Below, in pieces: positions 1-8,766 of a DNA stretch of 64,000 nucleotides. Location of the stretch: contig NZ_CP054150.1 in the NCBI RefSeq assembly GCF_021310995.1, forward strand, positions 2,356,001 through 2,420,000, written 5' to 3'. Within the stretch, counting starts at the first letter, position 1. Each line of letters opens with the position of its first letter. A program made the translations under genes and the position numbers. The stretch comes from Agrobacterium vaccinii (GTDB taxonomy: Bacteria > Pseudomonadota > Alphaproteobacteria > Rhizobiales > Rhizobiaceae). A model generated the notes under the pieces. The model was not told where the DNA came from. It ran no database searches and saw nothing but the letters and a program-made list of their open reading frames with translations.

Positions 1-70
1 CGATGATCGCCGTGGAAATCAGAAGCCAGCCCAGCAGGCGCCGCCGCAGCGAATAGGCGGCCTGCCTCAT
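1..70 (-). CDS. Sensor histidine kinase, N-terminus only (TctE-like)
   Basis: Only the first 23 codons lie in the window; the rest runs off the left edge. The visible peptide has a basic start (MRQAAYSLRRR) followed by a hydrophobic stretch (LLGWLLISTAII), as expected for the first membrane segment of a sensor kinase. Its ATG overlaps the TGA of the response regulator gene at 67-747 (ATGA), so the two are translationally coupled. Given the adjacent tctCBA genes it is probably the TctE-type kinase that senses tricarboxylates, but no catalytic domain is visible here. Confidence 0.7.
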   Translation of the reverse strand, partial: MRQAAYSLRRRLLGWLLISTAII

Positions 71-747
71 TGCGCGGTCTCCGGCAGTTTTTCGAGGTAA
101 TAGCCGATGCCCCGCGCCGTCTTCACCGTCAGCCCGTGAGGCCCCAGACGTTTGCGCAGACGGCTGACATATTGCTCGATGGCATTGCCGGAAAGCTCGT
201 CATCGAATCCGGTCAGAGACTGGACGATGGCTTCCTTTGCCACCACTTTTCCGGCGCGCATGAACAGCACTTCCAGCAGCGCCACCTCGCGTGCGGGAAT
301 GTCGAGCGGATGCCCTTCGGCGGAAAATGTGCGCGATGTCAGATCGAAGGAGACGTTACCGAAGCTGGCCAGCGAAGAGCGCAGACCGGCATTGCGGCGG
401 AGCAGCACCCGCACCCGCGCCTCGAATTCATTGATGTCGAAAGGCTTGGTCATGTAATCGTCGGCACCGAGATCGAGCCCCTTTACCCGCTCCTCCGGCG
501 AACCGCGGGCGGTGAGGATCAACACCGCCGCCTTGTCCTGACGGGCGCGCATGGAACGCAACACGTCTATGCCGTCCATTTCCGGCAGGTTGAGGTCGAG
601 AATGACGAGATCGAAATTTTCAGCGGCAATGGCGGCAGAAGCGGACGCGCCATCGGACACCACATCCACGGCATAGCCGCTTCCGCGCAACAGCGCAGAA
701 AGGCCTTCCGACAAAACCTGATTGTCCTCCACCAGCAGAATTCTCAA
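67..747 (-). CDS. tctD: OmpR-family response regulator (TctD-like)
   Basis: This is a 226-residue two-domain regulator. The N-terminal receiver has the acidic pair ED at residues 7-8, the phospho-acceptor D51 in VILDLNLPEMDG and the conserved K in YMTKPF. The C-terminal winged helix ends in the usual VKTARGIGYYLE. A TTG start at 747 is chosen because GGAGG lies 10 bases upstream; the longer frame to 756 would leave only one base after that site. The kinase gene follows with an ATGA overlap. Divergent placement next to a binding protein and tctCBA suggests control of tricarboxylate uptake; the specific ligand is inferred. Confidence 0.85.
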   Translation of the reverse strand: MRILLVEDNQVLSEGLSALLRGSGYAVDVVSDGASASAAIAAENFDLVILDLNLPEMDGIDVLRSMRARQDKAAVLILTARGSPEERVKGLDLGADDYMTKPFDINEFEARVRVLLRRNAGLRSSLASFGNVSFDLTSRTFSAEGHPLDIPAREVALLEVLFMRAGKVVAKEAIVQSLTGFDDELSGNAIEQYVSRLRKRLGPHGLTVKTARGIGYYLEKLPETAQ

Positions 748-819
748 CGCCAGCAATCCTCCATTTGGCTTTGAAACTATCCAAGCCTTTCCGTCTTGTG
801 AATGGCAAGGCGCTGCGGC

Positions 820-1899
820 ATGATCTTTTCCATGCGTATTCTTCTGTCCCTCTGTCTTTTCCTGACGGCCGCCACCTGTTTGAAGGCGCAGCAGATGCTG
901 TTTCCTGCTCTTTCCGGGAAGGCAGACGCGGAAACGCTCGTGGTCTATTCTTCATTGGACGAGCCACTTGCCACGCCCATGATAGAAGGTTTCCAGAAAG
1001 CAAACCCGGATGTGGCGGTCTCTTACGAGGACATGCTGACGGGAGAGATCTACGATCGCATCGTGCGGGAAACGGACGCCGGTGAAAAAACCGCCGACTT
1101 CGCTTTCTCCTCGGCCATGGACCTTCAAGTCAAACTCAGCAATGACGGCTATGCGCAACGCTCCGATCTGCCGATGAGCGCACGCTGGCCCGCCTGGGCC
1201 AACTGGCGCAACACGGCCTATGCGCTGACCTTCGAACCCGCCGTCTTCGTCTACCACAAGCCGAGTTTCCAGACCGAAAAGCCCCCAGCCAGCCGCGCGG
1301 AGTTCGTGGATTATCTGGAGCGGCACGCCAAAGAGGTCCACGGCCGCATCGCAACCTACGACATCGAACGTTCGGGCGTCGGCTTCTTGTTCATGTCGCG
1401 GGATCAGGAGCAGTTCGGTGATATCTGGAATGTCATCAAGAGCATGGGCACGGCGGGCGTGAAGGTTTACTCCACCTCATCCGCCATTCTGGAACGCATC
1501 TCGGATGGCCGCTTCGTGCTGGGCTACAACATCCTCGGCTCCTATGCGGCGGATTGGGCATCGCGCCACCCCGATGTCGGCATCGTGCTGCCGAAGGACT
1601 ATACAGTTGTCATGTCCCGCATCGGGCTGGTGCCGCAGGCGGCGCGCAATGCGGAACTTGGCCGTCGCTATCTGGAATTTTTCATGTCGAAGGAAGGCCA
1701 GACAATCATGGCGCGGCAGTTGCAGATCCCCGCCGTCAGCCCAGATGTGGCGGGCGACAACACGGCCAACATGATGCAGGCCATCCACGGCGCGCAATTG
1801 CGGCCCGTGCCGGTCAGTCCGGGACTGATGGTCTATCTCGACCAGGTCAAACGCGCCCGCATCATCGAGCGCTGGAACGAAGCTTTGCGCGCCCAGTAG
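820..1899 (+). CDS. Periplasmic substrate-binding protein (ABC/Fe3+-type fold)
   Basis: The protein of about 360 residues has an N-terminal signal peptide (hydrophobic ILLSLCLFLTAATCLKA) and then a type 2 periplasmic binding protein fold. Features include LVVYSSLDEPLATPMIEGFQKANPDVAV near the start and a late YLEFFMSKEGQTIMA segment typical of iron(III)/2-aminoethylphosphonate-type binding proteins. ATGs at 802, 820 and 832 are all possible; the one at 820 or 832 gives a normal signal peptide. No ABC permease or ATPase is nearby. It lies between the divergent TctDE regulators and tctC, so it may be a sensing accessory of the two-component system. That role is inferred. Confidence 0.75.
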   Translation: MIFSMRILLSLCLFLTAATCLKAQQMLFPALSGKADAETLVVYSSLDEPLATPMIEGFQKANPDVAVSYEDMLTGEIYDRIVRETDAGEKTADFAFSSAMDLQVKLSNDGYAQRSDLPMSARWPAWANWRNTAYALTFEPAVFVYHKPSFQTEKPPASRAEFVDYLERHAKEVHGRIATYDIERSGVGFLFMSRDQEQFGDIWNVIKSMGTAGVKVYSTSSAILERISDGRFVLGYNILGSYAADWASRHPDVGIVLPKDYTVVMSRIGLVPQAARNAELGRRYLEFFMSKEGQTIMARQLQIPAVSPDVAGDNTANMMQAIHGAQLRPVPVSPGLMVYLDQVKRARIIERWNEALRAQ

Positions 1900-2143
1900 A
1901 CGTCTTTCAAAAATTAATAGACAGTAAATGTGCTGAGGAATTGCCAAGCGTCAGTTAGATGACAGCTTTCTATGGTGCTGTGCAGTTCTTCGTTCATCCG
2001 TGGAGGCGGACTGAAGAAGCGGGAGGATAAGTCTCACAGGACAGATGGTTCGGGTCGCTAACTTGCCACCCTTGATGTCGTCCGTGCGCGCCCCTTCCGC
2101 GATCACAACAACATGCCGAAACGGCATACAAGGAGGGTTCACT
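1900..2143. other. Intergenic region before tctC
   Basis: These 244 bases separate the binding-protein gene from tctC. An open frame continues upstream of tctC to 2045, but it has no ribosome site and no signal peptide at its head, so I treat it as untranslated leader. The AAGGAGGG at 2130-2137 belongs to the TTG start of tctC. I see no strong terminator; a TctD binding site would be expected here but I cannot identify one. Confidence 0.5.
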
Positions 2144-3088
2144 TTGAAGCATTTCCTCATCGCTTCGCTTCTCGCAGGCGCAATGGCACTTCCAGCGGCA
2201 GCAGCCGACTACACCATCATCGCACCGGCAAACCCCGGCGGCGGCTGGGATCAGACGGCACGTTCGTTGCAGACCGTTCTGCAGGAAGACGGCATTTCCA
2301 AGCGCGTTCAGGTTCAGAACGTTCCCGGCGCTGGCGGCACTATCGGCCTTGCCCAGTTCGCAAGCCAGCAGAAGGGCAATCCCAACGCGCTGATCGTCGG
2401 CGGCTACGTCATGGTGGGTGCGATCCTCACCAACCATGCACCTGTCACGCTGAAAGAAGTGACGCCCATCGCGCGTCTGACCGGTGAATACGAAGTCATC
2501 GTCGTTCCCGCATCGTCTGAAATTCAGAACATCGGCCAGCTGATCGAAAAGCTCAAGAAAGACCCGGGCAGCGTATCCTGGGGCGGCGGTTCGGCTGGCG
2601 GCACAGACCACATCACGGCGGGCCTGATTGCCAAGGCTGCTGGCGTCGATCCAACCAAGATCAACTACATCGCCTACTCCGGCGGCGGTGAGGCTCTGGC
2701 CTCCATTCTCGGCGCGCAGGTCACAGCCGGTATCTCCAGCTACGGCGAATTCGAAAGCCAGGTGAAGGCCGGAACCGTTCGTCTTCTCGCTATCTCCAGC
2801 GAAGCCAAGATCGACGGCATCGAAGCCCCGACGCTGAAGGAAAGCGGCCTCGACGTCGTGATCCAGAACTGGCGCATGGTTGCAGCACCTCCAGGCCTGA
2901 CGCCTGAGCAGGAAAAGGCTGTTAGCGCCGACGTCGAAAAGCTGGCGAAGTCTGCCAAGTGGCAGGAAACTCTGAAGACCAAGGGCTGGATGGATACCTA
3001 TCTTGCCGGTGACGCTTTCAAGGAACAGCTTGCAAAAGACACCGCCTCGACAGAAGCCATCCTCAAAGACATCGGACTGGTAAAATGA
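2144..3088 (+). CDS. tctC: Tricarboxylate-binding periplasmic protein TctC
   Basis: This 314-residue protein is the extracytoplasmic binding component of a tripartite tricarboxylate transporter (TTT). It has a signal peptide (KHFLIASLLAGAMALPAAAA) and the family motif IIAPANPGGGWDQTARSLQ directly after it, plus VQNVPGAGGTIGLAQ. A TTG start at 2144 is chosen because an AAGGAGGG site lies 6 bases upstream and a clean signal peptide begins there; upstream codons encode no leader. The last four bases overlap the tctB start (ATGA). It should bind a citrate-like acid in the periplasm and deliver it to TctAB. Confidence 0.92.
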   Translation: MKHFLIASLLAGAMALPAAAADYTIIAPANPGGGWDQTARSLQTVLQEDGISKRVQVQNVPGAGGTIGLAQFASQQKGNPNALIVGGYVMVGAILTNHAPVTLKEVTPIARLTGEYEVIVVPASSEIQNIGQLIEKLKKDPGSVSWGGGSAGGTDHITAGLIAKAAGVDPTKINYIAYSGGGEALASILGAQVTAGISSYGEFESQVKAGTVRLLAISSEAKIDGIEAPTLKESGLDVVIQNWRMVAAPPGLTPEQEKAVSADVEKLAKSAKWQETLKTKGWMDTYLAGDAFKEQLAKDTASTEAILKDIGLVK

Positions 3089-3579
3089 GCCAGGGTTCAT
3101 CCCCTTCCCAAGCCACAAAGCGCCGCCCTGATTGGGCGGCGTTCGGCATCGCCGTTTTTCTGGTCATCGTCGCCGCCGTGATCTTCTGGGATTCGGCACG
3201 GCTTGCCAGCGTCACCGGTTATTCTCCGGTTGGCCCGGCAACCGTTCCTTACGCCATTGCCTTCTGTCTTGTCGGTCTGGCGATCTGGACCGGGTTCGAA
3301 GCATGGCGCAATGAATTTCCGGCCCGCGACAAACAGGAAATGGGACCTGTTTTCTGGGTCATCGCCGGTCTTGCCGCGCAGATGCTTCTGCTGAACGTCG
3401 CAGGCTTCTCGATTGCCACCGGCCTGCTCTTTGCGTTTACCGCGCGCGCCTTCGGCAAACGCAAGCTCTGGTATTCGATCCCCATCGGTATCGTTTTCAG
3501 CTTCATCATCTGGGTGATCTTTGCGCAGCTGCTACAACTCTCGCTGCCTGCCGGACCCTTGGAGCGGCTGTTCTTCTGA
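3085..3579 (+). CDS. tctB: Tripartite tricarboxylate transporter small membrane protein TctB
   Basis: The 164-residue protein has about four hydrophobic segments (FGIAVFLVIVAAVIFW, ATVPYAIAFCLVGLAIW, VFWVIAGLAAQMLLLNVAG, IPIGIVFSFIIWVIFAQLL), the usual layout of the TctB small subunit. The start overlaps the tctC stop, so the two are coupled. A 94-base gap precedes tctA. The sequence is poorly conserved in this family, so the assignment rests mainly on size, topology and position between tctC and tctA. Confidence 0.9.
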   Translation: MSQGSSPSQATKRRPDWAAFGIAVFLVIVAAVIFWDSARLASVTGYSPVGPATVPYAIAFCLVGLAIWTGFEAWRNEFPARDKQEMGPVFWVIAGLAAQMLLLNVAGFSIATGLLFAFTARAFGKRKLWYSIPIGIVFSFIIWVIFAQLLQLSLPAGPLERLFF

Positions 3580-3673
3580 CGGCCGATCCACTCGATAAAC
3601 AACAAGACATGAAGCCTTGGCGCCCGCATTTTAAGCGCAGCAAGGGCTTCACCCGACAGGGGGACAACTGTCC

Positions 3674-5191
3674 ATGAGCACTTTTGATTTTCTGCTGCAA
3701 GGCATCGCGGTTGCTGCGCAACCGATGAACCTTCTCTATGCGCTGATCGGCGTTACGCTCGGCACTGCCGTGGGCGTTCTGCCCGGCATCGGCCCGGCAC
3801 TGACCGTTGCGCTGCTTCTGCCCGTCACCTACCAGCTCGATCCAGCCGGATCGCTCATCATGTTTGCCGGTATCTATTACGGCGGCATGTATGGCGGCTC
3901 GACCACGTCGATCCTGCTCAACACACCCGGTGAAAGCGCCTCCATCGTCACAGCGCTGGAGGGCAACAAAATGGCCCGCGCGGGACGTGGCGGACCGGCG
4001 CTTGCCACCGCCGCCATCGGCTCCTTCGTGGCTGGCCTCATCGCCACCATCGCTTTGGCTTTCGTCGCGCCCTACATCGTCAAGCTGGCGCTGGTCTTCG
4101 GCCCACGCGAATATTTCGCGCTGATGGTGCTGGCCTTCGTTACCGTCTCGTCGGCCTTCGGTGATTCGGCACTGCGCGGCCTCACCTCCCTCTTCATCGG
4201 CTTCACTCTCGCCATCGTCGGCATCGACCAGTTGACCGGCCAGACGCGCATGAGCTTCGGCATTCCCGATCTGCTCGACGGCGTGGAAGTCACCACACTG
4301 GCTGTCGCCATGTTCGCTATCGGTGAAACTCTGTTCATCGTGGCGCAGGGCCAGAGCGGCGACGAGAAGGTCGAAGCGGTCAAGGGTTCGGTCTGGATGA
4401 GCGCCCAGGATTGGGCTCGTTCGTGGAAACCATGGCTGCGCGGCACGTTGATCGGCTTCCCCATCGGTGCGATGCCAGCAGGCGGTGCAGAAATCGGCAC
4501 CTTCCTGTCCTATGCGACGGAAAAGAAGCTGTCGAAGCACCCGGAAGAATTCGGCCACGGCGCCATCGAAGGCGTTGCAGGTCCTGAAGCGGCCAACAAT
4601 GCGTCCGCAGCCGGTACGCTCGTGCCGCTGCTGACGCTCGGTCTGCCGACAACGGCAACGGCTGCCATCATGCTCGCCGGTTTCCAGCAGTTCGGCCTTC
4701 AGCCCGGCCCGCTTCTGTTTGCGACAAACCCGCAGCTCGTCTGGGGCCTGATCGCCAGCCTGTTCATCGCCAACCTCATGCTGCTGGTTCTCAACCTGCC
4801 GCTGATCGGCCTGTGGGTAAAGCTGCTGACCATTCCAAAGCCGTGGCTCTACGCTGGTATCCTGCTGTTTGCGACGCTCGGCACCATCGGCGCCAACCCA
4901 TCGGTCTTCGAACTCGGCATGCTCCTGGCCTTCGGCATCCTCGGCTATGTCATGCGTATCTTCGGTTACCCGATTGCGCCTGCGGTCGTAGGCCTCATCC
5001 TCGGGCCGCTGGCCGAACAGCAATTGCGCCGTGCACTCGCCATCGGTCAGGGTGACCCTTCGGTTCTCTTCACCTCGTGGATTGCCGTGGGCCTGTTCGT
5101 TGTCGCCGCAGCCGCCTTCTTCATCCCACTGATCATGCGTATTCGTGGACGCGGACAGGTGCTGACGCAGTTGGCTGCCAACGAAGACTAA
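3674..5191 (+). CDS. tctA: Tripartite tricarboxylate transporter large permease TctA
   Basis: The 505-residue permease carries the characteristic TctA signature near the N-terminus: [22 protein letters not shown], followed by [18 protein letters not shown]. It contains roughly 11-12 membrane segments and a second conserved block ([21 protein letters not shown]). It is the secondary, ion-driven transport subunit that works with TctB and TctC for tricarboxylate import. A GACAGGGGGAC site precedes the ATG. A strong hairpin terminator follows at 5224-5254. Confidence 0.95.
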   Translation: MSTFDFLLQGIAVAAQPMNLLYALIGVTLGTAVGVLPGIGPALTVALLLPVTYQLDPAGSLIMFAGIYYGGMYGGSTTSILLNTPGESASIVTALEGNKMARAGRGGPALATAAIGSFVAGLIATIALAFVAPYIVKLALVFGPREYFALMVLAFVTVSSAFGDSALRGLTSLFIGFTLAIVGIDQLTGQTRMSFGIPDLLDGVEVTTLAVAMFAIGETLFIVAQGQSGDEKVEAVKGSVWMSAQDWARSWKPWLRGTLIGFPIGAMPAGGAEIGTFLSYATEKKLSKHPEEFGHGAIEGVAGPEAANNASAAGTLVPLLTLGLPTTATAAIMLAGFQQFGLQPGPLLFATNPQLVWGLIASLFIANLMLLVLNLPLIGLWVKLLTIPKPWLYAGILLFATLGTIGANPSVFELGMLLAFGILGYVMRIFGYPIAPAVVGLILGPLAEQQLRRALAIGQGDPSVLFTSWIAVGLFVVAAAAFFIPLIMRIRGRGQVLTQLAANED

Positions 5192-5223
5192 GACAAAAGG
5201 CGTTTCCTCCCAAGAAAGCCTCG

Positions 5224-5254
5224 GCCCCGCATTCGTAAGGATGCGGGGCTTTTT
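5224..5254 (+). terminator. Rho-independent terminator of the tct operon
   Basis: A 9-base-pair stem (GCCCCGCAT with ATGCGGGGC) closes an 8-base loop and is followed by a run of five T. It lies 32 bases after the tctA stop. Confidence 0.9.
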
Positions 5255-5260
5255 GTATCA

Positions 5261-5285
5261 GGAACAGAAAGGAGCCCGTACCGTT
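5261..5285 (+). promoter_or_regulatory. EcfG-type general-stress promoter for the lipoprotein gene
   Basis: The sequence is GGAAC, a 16-base spacer, then CGTT, which matches the alphaproteobacterial general-stress sigma factor consensus. It sits 33 bases upstream of the small lipoprotein start and immediately after the tct terminator. Regulation is predicted, not shown. Confidence 0.7.
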
Positions 5286-5318
5286 TAGACCATACGAATA
5301 AAGGCTGAGGAAAACCCG

Positions 5319-5576
5319 ATGCGTCCCTATGTGCTGCTGCTTCTTGCGGGTCTGGCATCCTGCACCACCGCTTACACTGTCGAGCCCATTCCGGGCAGCA
5401 TCACCTATGGCGGCCAGCCCAGAACGAAGCTGACGAAATCGCCTGTTGGCAGCACATTCAACCATGATTTCATCATGAACGATGGCCGGCGCGCCTATGA
5501 GACCTACCGCATAGAGCCGGACCGCTCTCTGACACTGCTGAACCGGGAGATCATCAGCGACGTCCCACCCGATTGA
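5319..5576 (+). CDS. Small predicted lipoprotein, function unknown
   Basis: The 85-residue protein starts with a short signal peptide and a lipobox (LAGLASC, lipidated C at residue 15), so it should be anchored in a membrane. The mature part is about 70 residues and contains no motif I recognise (YGGQPRTKLTKSPVGSTFNH). A stress-type promoter 33 bases upstream and the Dps gene downstream, which has the same promoter type, suggest a role under general stress. The start is supported by GCTGAGGAAAACCCG just before the ATG. Confidence 0.7.
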   Translation: MRPYVLLLLAGLASCTTAYTVEPIPGSITYGGQPRTKLTKSPVGSTFNHDFIMNDGRRAYETYRIEPDRSLTLLNREIISDVPPD

Positions 5577-5612
5577 TCGTTTGCAGCTTCTCGCCCTGTT
5601 GAGAGGATGAAT

Positions 5613-5637
5613 GGAACGACTGTCTCGCTAACTCGTT
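5613..5637 (+). promoter_or_regulatory. EcfG-type general-stress promoter for dps
   Basis: GGAAC, 16 bases, CGTT. It lies about 50 bases upstream of the dps start codon, a normal distance for a short leader. It is an exact match to the general-stress sigma consensus. Confidence 0.75.
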
Positions 5638-5689
5638 GCTTTCTCGAACGTTTCGAAAATACCCATGATCGATGTGTCAGGAGAGAAAA

Positions 5690-6178
5690 ATGAGAACGCA
5701 TAAGACAAGAAACGATTTACCGTCCAATACCAAAGCAACTGTTATCGGGCTTTTGAACGAAGCTCTTGCCTCCGTTATCGATCTGTCCCTCGTCACCAAG
5801 CAGGCACACTGGAACCTCAAGGGTCCGCAATTCATTGGCGTCCACGAATTGCTGGATCAGTTTCGTGCCCTTCTCGACAAGCATAGCGACACGATTGCAG
5901 AGCGCGCGGTGCAGTTGGGCGGAACGGCGCTGGGCACGGTCCAGTCGGTCAATTCGACGTCGAAGCTCAAGTCCTACCCTACCGACATCTACAAGATTCA
6001 GGATCATCTGGATGAGTTGATCGAGCGCTACGGCGACGTTGCAAACCTCGTTCGCAAGTCCATCGACGAGGCGGATGATGCCGGTGATGCCAACACTGCC
6101 GACATCTTCACGGCAGCGTCGCGTGATCTCGATAAGTCGCTTTGGTTCCTAGAGGCACACGTCCAGGAAAAAGCCTGA
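5690..6178 (+). CDS. dps: DNA-protecting ferritin-like protein Dps
   Basis: The 162-residue protein is a starvation/oxidative stress ferritin. Visible ferroxidase-centre features are [12 protein letters not shown] (metal-binding H) and [16 protein letters not shown] (metal-binding acidic residues). It should form a 12-mer that oxidises ferrous iron with peroxide and coats DNA. ATG 5690 is preferred over the longer frame from 5672 because AGGAGAG lies 5 bases upstream. A general-stress promoter precedes it and a shared hairpin follows. Confidence 0.95.
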   Translation: MRTHKTRNDLPSNTKATVIGLLNEALASVIDLSLVTKQAHWNLKGPQFIGVHELLDQFRALLDKHSDTIAERAVQLGGTALGTVQSVNSTSKLKSYPTDIYKIQDHLDELIERYGDVANLVRKSIDEADDAGDANTADIFTAASRDLDKSLWFLEAHVQEKA

Positions 6179-6187
6179 TTACAAACG

Positions 6188-6215
6188 AAAGCGCCCGGCG
6201 AAAACCGGGCGCTTT
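6188..6215. terminator. Bidirectional hairpin between dps and the 6235-6456 gene
   Basis: An 11-base-pair perfect stem (AAAGCGCCCGG with CCGGGCGCTTT) surrounds a 6-base loop. It lies between convergent genes and has A/T-rich ends on both sides, so it can serve both strands. Confidence 0.8.
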
Positions 6216-6234
6216 GTCTATCCTCTATGACCAA

Positions 6235-6456
6235 TCAATGGCGACGCAGAACCGCTTTGCCGATGTCCCGCAGCATTTCGTGATCGAGAATGCCGCGCTG
6301 GGCGCTTCTGATCAGCACTGCTGCACATTCGTTGGCTACATGGCTGCTTCGGTCCTCAAGGCACTCGAAGCACACGCCATCAAATATAGTCTGAAGGTCA
6401 GTGACCTGTTGGGGCGACAGTTGTGTGCCCACACGTTGAAAAGCCACGTACGACAA
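6235..6456 (-). CDS. Small conserved-looking hypothetical protein
   Basis: The 73-residue protein begins MSYVAFQRVGTQLSPQQVTDLQ and is predicted to be soluble and mostly helical, with no signal peptide. I recall proteins of this type in rhizobia but know no function. The start codon is TTG, supported by GGGAGG 7 bases upstream on the minus strand. It is convergent with dps and shares its terminator. I found no stress-type promoter ahead of it. Confidence 0.6.
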   Translation of the reverse strand: MSYVAFQRVGTQLSPQQVTDLQTIFDGVCFECLEDRSSHVANECAAVLIRSAQRGILDHEMLRDIGKAVLRRH

Positions 6457-6575
6457 GGCTCATCCTCCCAAAGATGCGAATTATCCGTACTCAATTACAA
6501 GAATGTTTAGGTTTTACACCTGATCGAATCACATGTCGAATCGGATTTTAACGAATTTTCAACGATTATTTTTCT

Positions 6576-6601
6576 GGAACTCCAATCAATCGCCACCCGT
6601 T
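6576..6601 (+). promoter_or_regulatory. EcfG-type general-stress promoter for csbD
   Basis: GGAAC, 17 bases, CGTT, placed 29 bases upstream of the csbD start codon. CsbD genes are classic general-stress targets, which supports the call. Confidence 0.75.
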
Positions 6602-6630
6602 ACTGATTCGTCACAACGAGGAGAATGTAC

Positions 6631-6834
6631 ATGGACTGGAACCGCGTAGAAGGTAACTGGAAACAGGTCAAAGGCAAGATCAAGGAACAGTGGGGCAAGC
6701 TGACCGACGATGATCTGGACCAGATCGCAGGCAAGCGTGAGCAGCTTGAGGGTAAAATCCAGGAGCGCTACGGCGTAGAAAAAGACCATGTCAAAAAGGA
6801 TGTCGATACCTGGTACGATCGCCAAACCTGGTAA
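6631..6834 (+). CDS. CsbD-family stress protein
   Basis: The 67-residue hydrophilic protein has the family core WNRVEGNWKQVKGKIKEQWG and a second repeat-like DDLDQIAGKREQLEGKIQERYG. CsbD proteins are abundant small stress-response proteins whose biochemical role is unknown. ATG 6631 is preferred over ATG 6625 because GAGGAG at 6618-6623 gives a 7-base spacing to it and only one base to the other. A general-stress promoter lies upstream and a hairpin terminator downstream. Confidence 0.9.
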   Translation: MDWNRVEGNWKQVKGKIKEQWGKLTDDDLDQIAGKREQLEGKIQERYGVEKDHVKKDVDTWYDRQTW

Positions 6835-6857
6835 TGACAATTAAAACGAACATACGA

Positions 6858-6882
6858 AAATGCCCGCATCGAGCGGGCATTT
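6858..6882. terminator. Hairpin terminator after csbD
   Basis: A 10-base-pair stem (AAATGCCCGC with GCGGGCATTT) with a 5-base loop ends in T-rich sequence. It lies between convergent csbD and the response regulator at 6901, and the flanking A/T runs allow use on either strand. Confidence 0.85.
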
Positions 6883-6900
6883 TTGCGTTAGGTACGCATC

Positions 6901-7266
6901 TCAGGTCGGACGCAGACCAAAGTCGTGTAATGCCTTCTCGATGAGATTGGGCGAGACGGGCTTCGTCAGAAAAATCACCCCCGGCGGCAATACGCCTTCG
7001 GCAGGATCGTACCGGCCAGAAATGACGACGACCTTGATATCAGGCCAGCGGCGATGCGCGACATTGGCCAAGCCCAGACCATTGATCGAGCCCGGCATAT
7101 CGATATCCGTCAGAATGGCGTGGATGGGCGCATCACGTTCCAGCATTTCGACAGCCTGATCGGCCGTGGACGCTTCCTCTGCCACGAAGCCAAGGTCTGA
7201 AACCATATCGACGAGATCAAGGCGAATAAGCCCGTCATCTTCGACTATGAGGAGGCGCGGTTGCAT
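6901..7266 (-). CDS. Single-domain response regulator
   Basis: The roughly 121-residue protein consists only of a receiver domain: LLIVEDDGLIRLDLVDMV (acidic pocket), AILTDIDMPGS (phospho-acceptor D) and FLTKPVSP (conserved K). There is no output domain, so it probably shuttles phosphate or binds a partner. ATG 7266 is chosen because AGGAG lies 9 bases upstream; a TTG one codon earlier is less likely. It lies three bases after the HWE kinase gene and is presumably its cognate receiver. Confidence 0.88.
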   Translation of the reverse strand: MQPRLLIVEDDGLIRLDLVDMVSDLGFVAEEASTADQAVEMLERDAPIHAILTDIDMPGSINGLGLANVAHRRWPDIKVVVISGRYDPAEGVLPPGVIFLTKPVSPNLIEKALHDFGLRPT

Positions 7267-7269
7267 CAA

Positions 7270-8763
7270 TCAATGCTCCTGCTGAAAACTGGAAAGGTCT
7301 GCAGAGATGATGCAGCGGAGACCACCGGCATCATAGGCAATGTCGACCCGGCTATCTGCGGCACCGGCAAGACCGGCTTTGATAAGACGTGAGCCGGACC
7401 CGACGCGTTGCGGCATGGCGACAACAGGGCCTCCGGTTTCAGTCCACAAAAGTTCAAACCTGTCCTTCGCTTCGCCCGTCACATGCCAGCGAATATCGAC
7501 CCGGCCTTCCGGCACCGACAATGCACCATACTTGATGGCGTTCGTCGCAAGCTCATGCAGGATCAGCGAAAGCGATAGCGATGGACGCGAACCAACCCGA
7601 AGATTAACGCCTGATACGGTAAACCTTGACGCCATCGGGTCGTTATGGACCTCAAGCATCTGGTTGACGAGTTTATGGACATGCGACGTGCCGAGCCCGC
7701 CCTGGATCACCGTGTCATGGGCCGCGCTCAATACACCGATACGGGCCGAAAGCGTCTTGCGTGCGCTATCCAGACTTTCGGCGGAGCGCAACGTCTGCGA
7801 AGCAATAGCCTGCACCATGGCGAGCTGATTCTTAAGGCGATGACCAAGCTCGTGCGAGATCAGTTCGCGATGCTTCTGCTCTGCCAGCCGTTCCGTGACA
7901 TCCTGCGCCTGCACGAGAATCCCCGTGATTTCACCGGACCCGGAACGCATCGCCTGATAGACGAGATCGATCATGCGGCTTTGTTTTTCGCCATCCGGTC
8001 CACGGTTCAACTCCACCGGTACGGCGCGCGCGGCGAAAGGCTTACCGGTTTTGTAGACATCATCGAGCAGGTCGATAAAGCCCTGCTTGACGACTTCGGA
8101 TACCGCTTCCGCAACGGGACGTCCGATGATGTCACGACCGACGCCGATCATCGAGTAATATTCCTCGTTGGCGAACTCGAAGATATGGTTCGGGCCACTG
8201 AGCGTCGCGATGCCGGATGGCGACATCTGGAAAATCTGCAGCAGCTTCTCGTGCATGCTTTCCTGTTCGCGCCGCATGATGATCTCGTTGGTGATCTCGC
8301 TACAGGCACAAAACATGCCCAACACGATACCACTCTGATCGCGCACCGGCGTATAGGAAAAGGAAAAGTGCGTTTCCTCGGGGTAGCCCTTGCGGTGCAT
8401 GATGAATTCGATGTCATCCATCGACGTGCCCTGCCCGGCATAGGCCGCCGAAATAATCGGATCAACCGCCTCCCAGATATCAAACCATAGTTCTTGGAAG
8501 GAATGCCCAAAGGCCGCAGGGTGGCGGTTGCCACACATGACCGCATAACCGTCATTATAAAGACAGGTCTGCTTGGGACCCCAGACGATGAGCATGGGTT
8601 GCAGTGATCCAAGCATGACGTTGACGAGCGTCTGAAGCTCCACAGGCCATGAATCGGGAACGCCTAACGGGCTATTTTCCCAAGCAAAACCCCGGAACAA
8701 ATCTCCGCATTCGCCACCGCCTACAAAATTCAAAACTGTCCCCGTACGTCCTGTTCCCTCCAC
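7270..8763 (-). CDS. PAS-containing HWE-family sensor histidine kinase
   Basis: The protein has about 497 residues and no membrane segment. Two PAS-like sensor regions occupy roughly residues 20-300 (WFDIWEAVDPIISAAYAG, then IFQMSPSGIATLSGPNHIFEFANEEYY). The transmitter is of the HWE type: H-box HELGHRLKN, N-box HELATNAIKYG and the diagnostic W-x-E in LLWTETGGP. Its partner is the receiver gene immediately downstream. The start is unsure: GTG 8763 opens the frame, but a stress-type promoter overlaps it, so a TTG at codon 11 or a later start may be used. The stress-gene surroundings suggest a role in general-stress signalling. Confidence 0.85.
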   Translation of the reverse strand: MEGTGRTGTVLNFVGGGECGDLFRGFAWENSPLGVPDSWPVELQTLVNVMLGSLQPMLIVWGPKQTCLYNDGYAVMCGNRHPAAFGHSFQELWFDIWEAVDPIISAAYAGQGTSMDDIEFIMHRKGYPEETHFSFSYTPVRDQSGIVLGMFCACSEITNEIIMRREQESMHEKLLQIFQMSPSGIATLSGPNHIFEFANEEYYSMIGVGRDIIGRPVAEAVSEVVKQGFIDLLDDVYKTGKPFAARAVPVELNRGPDGEKQSRMIDLVYQAMRSGSGEITGILVQAQDVTERLAEQKHRELISHELGHRLKNQLAMVQAIASQTLRSAESLDSARKTLSARIGVLSAAHDTVIQGGLGTSHVHKLVNQMLEVHNDPMASRFTVSGVNLRVGSRPSLSLSLILHELATNAIKYGALSVPEGRVDIRWHVTGEAKDRFELLWTETGGPVVAMPQRVGSGSRLIKAGLAGAADSRVDIAYDAGGLRCIISADLSSFQQEH

Positions 8764-8766
8764 GAC

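Noticed and set aside
1994..3118. 374-codon open frame opposite tctC
   Set aside because: Shadow of tctC, which has a signal peptide and family motifs.
3506..5023. 505-codon open frame opposite tctA
   Set aside because: It is antisense to a clear permease and its composition (Asp/Gly/Arg/Gln-rich) is that of a high-GC shadow frame.
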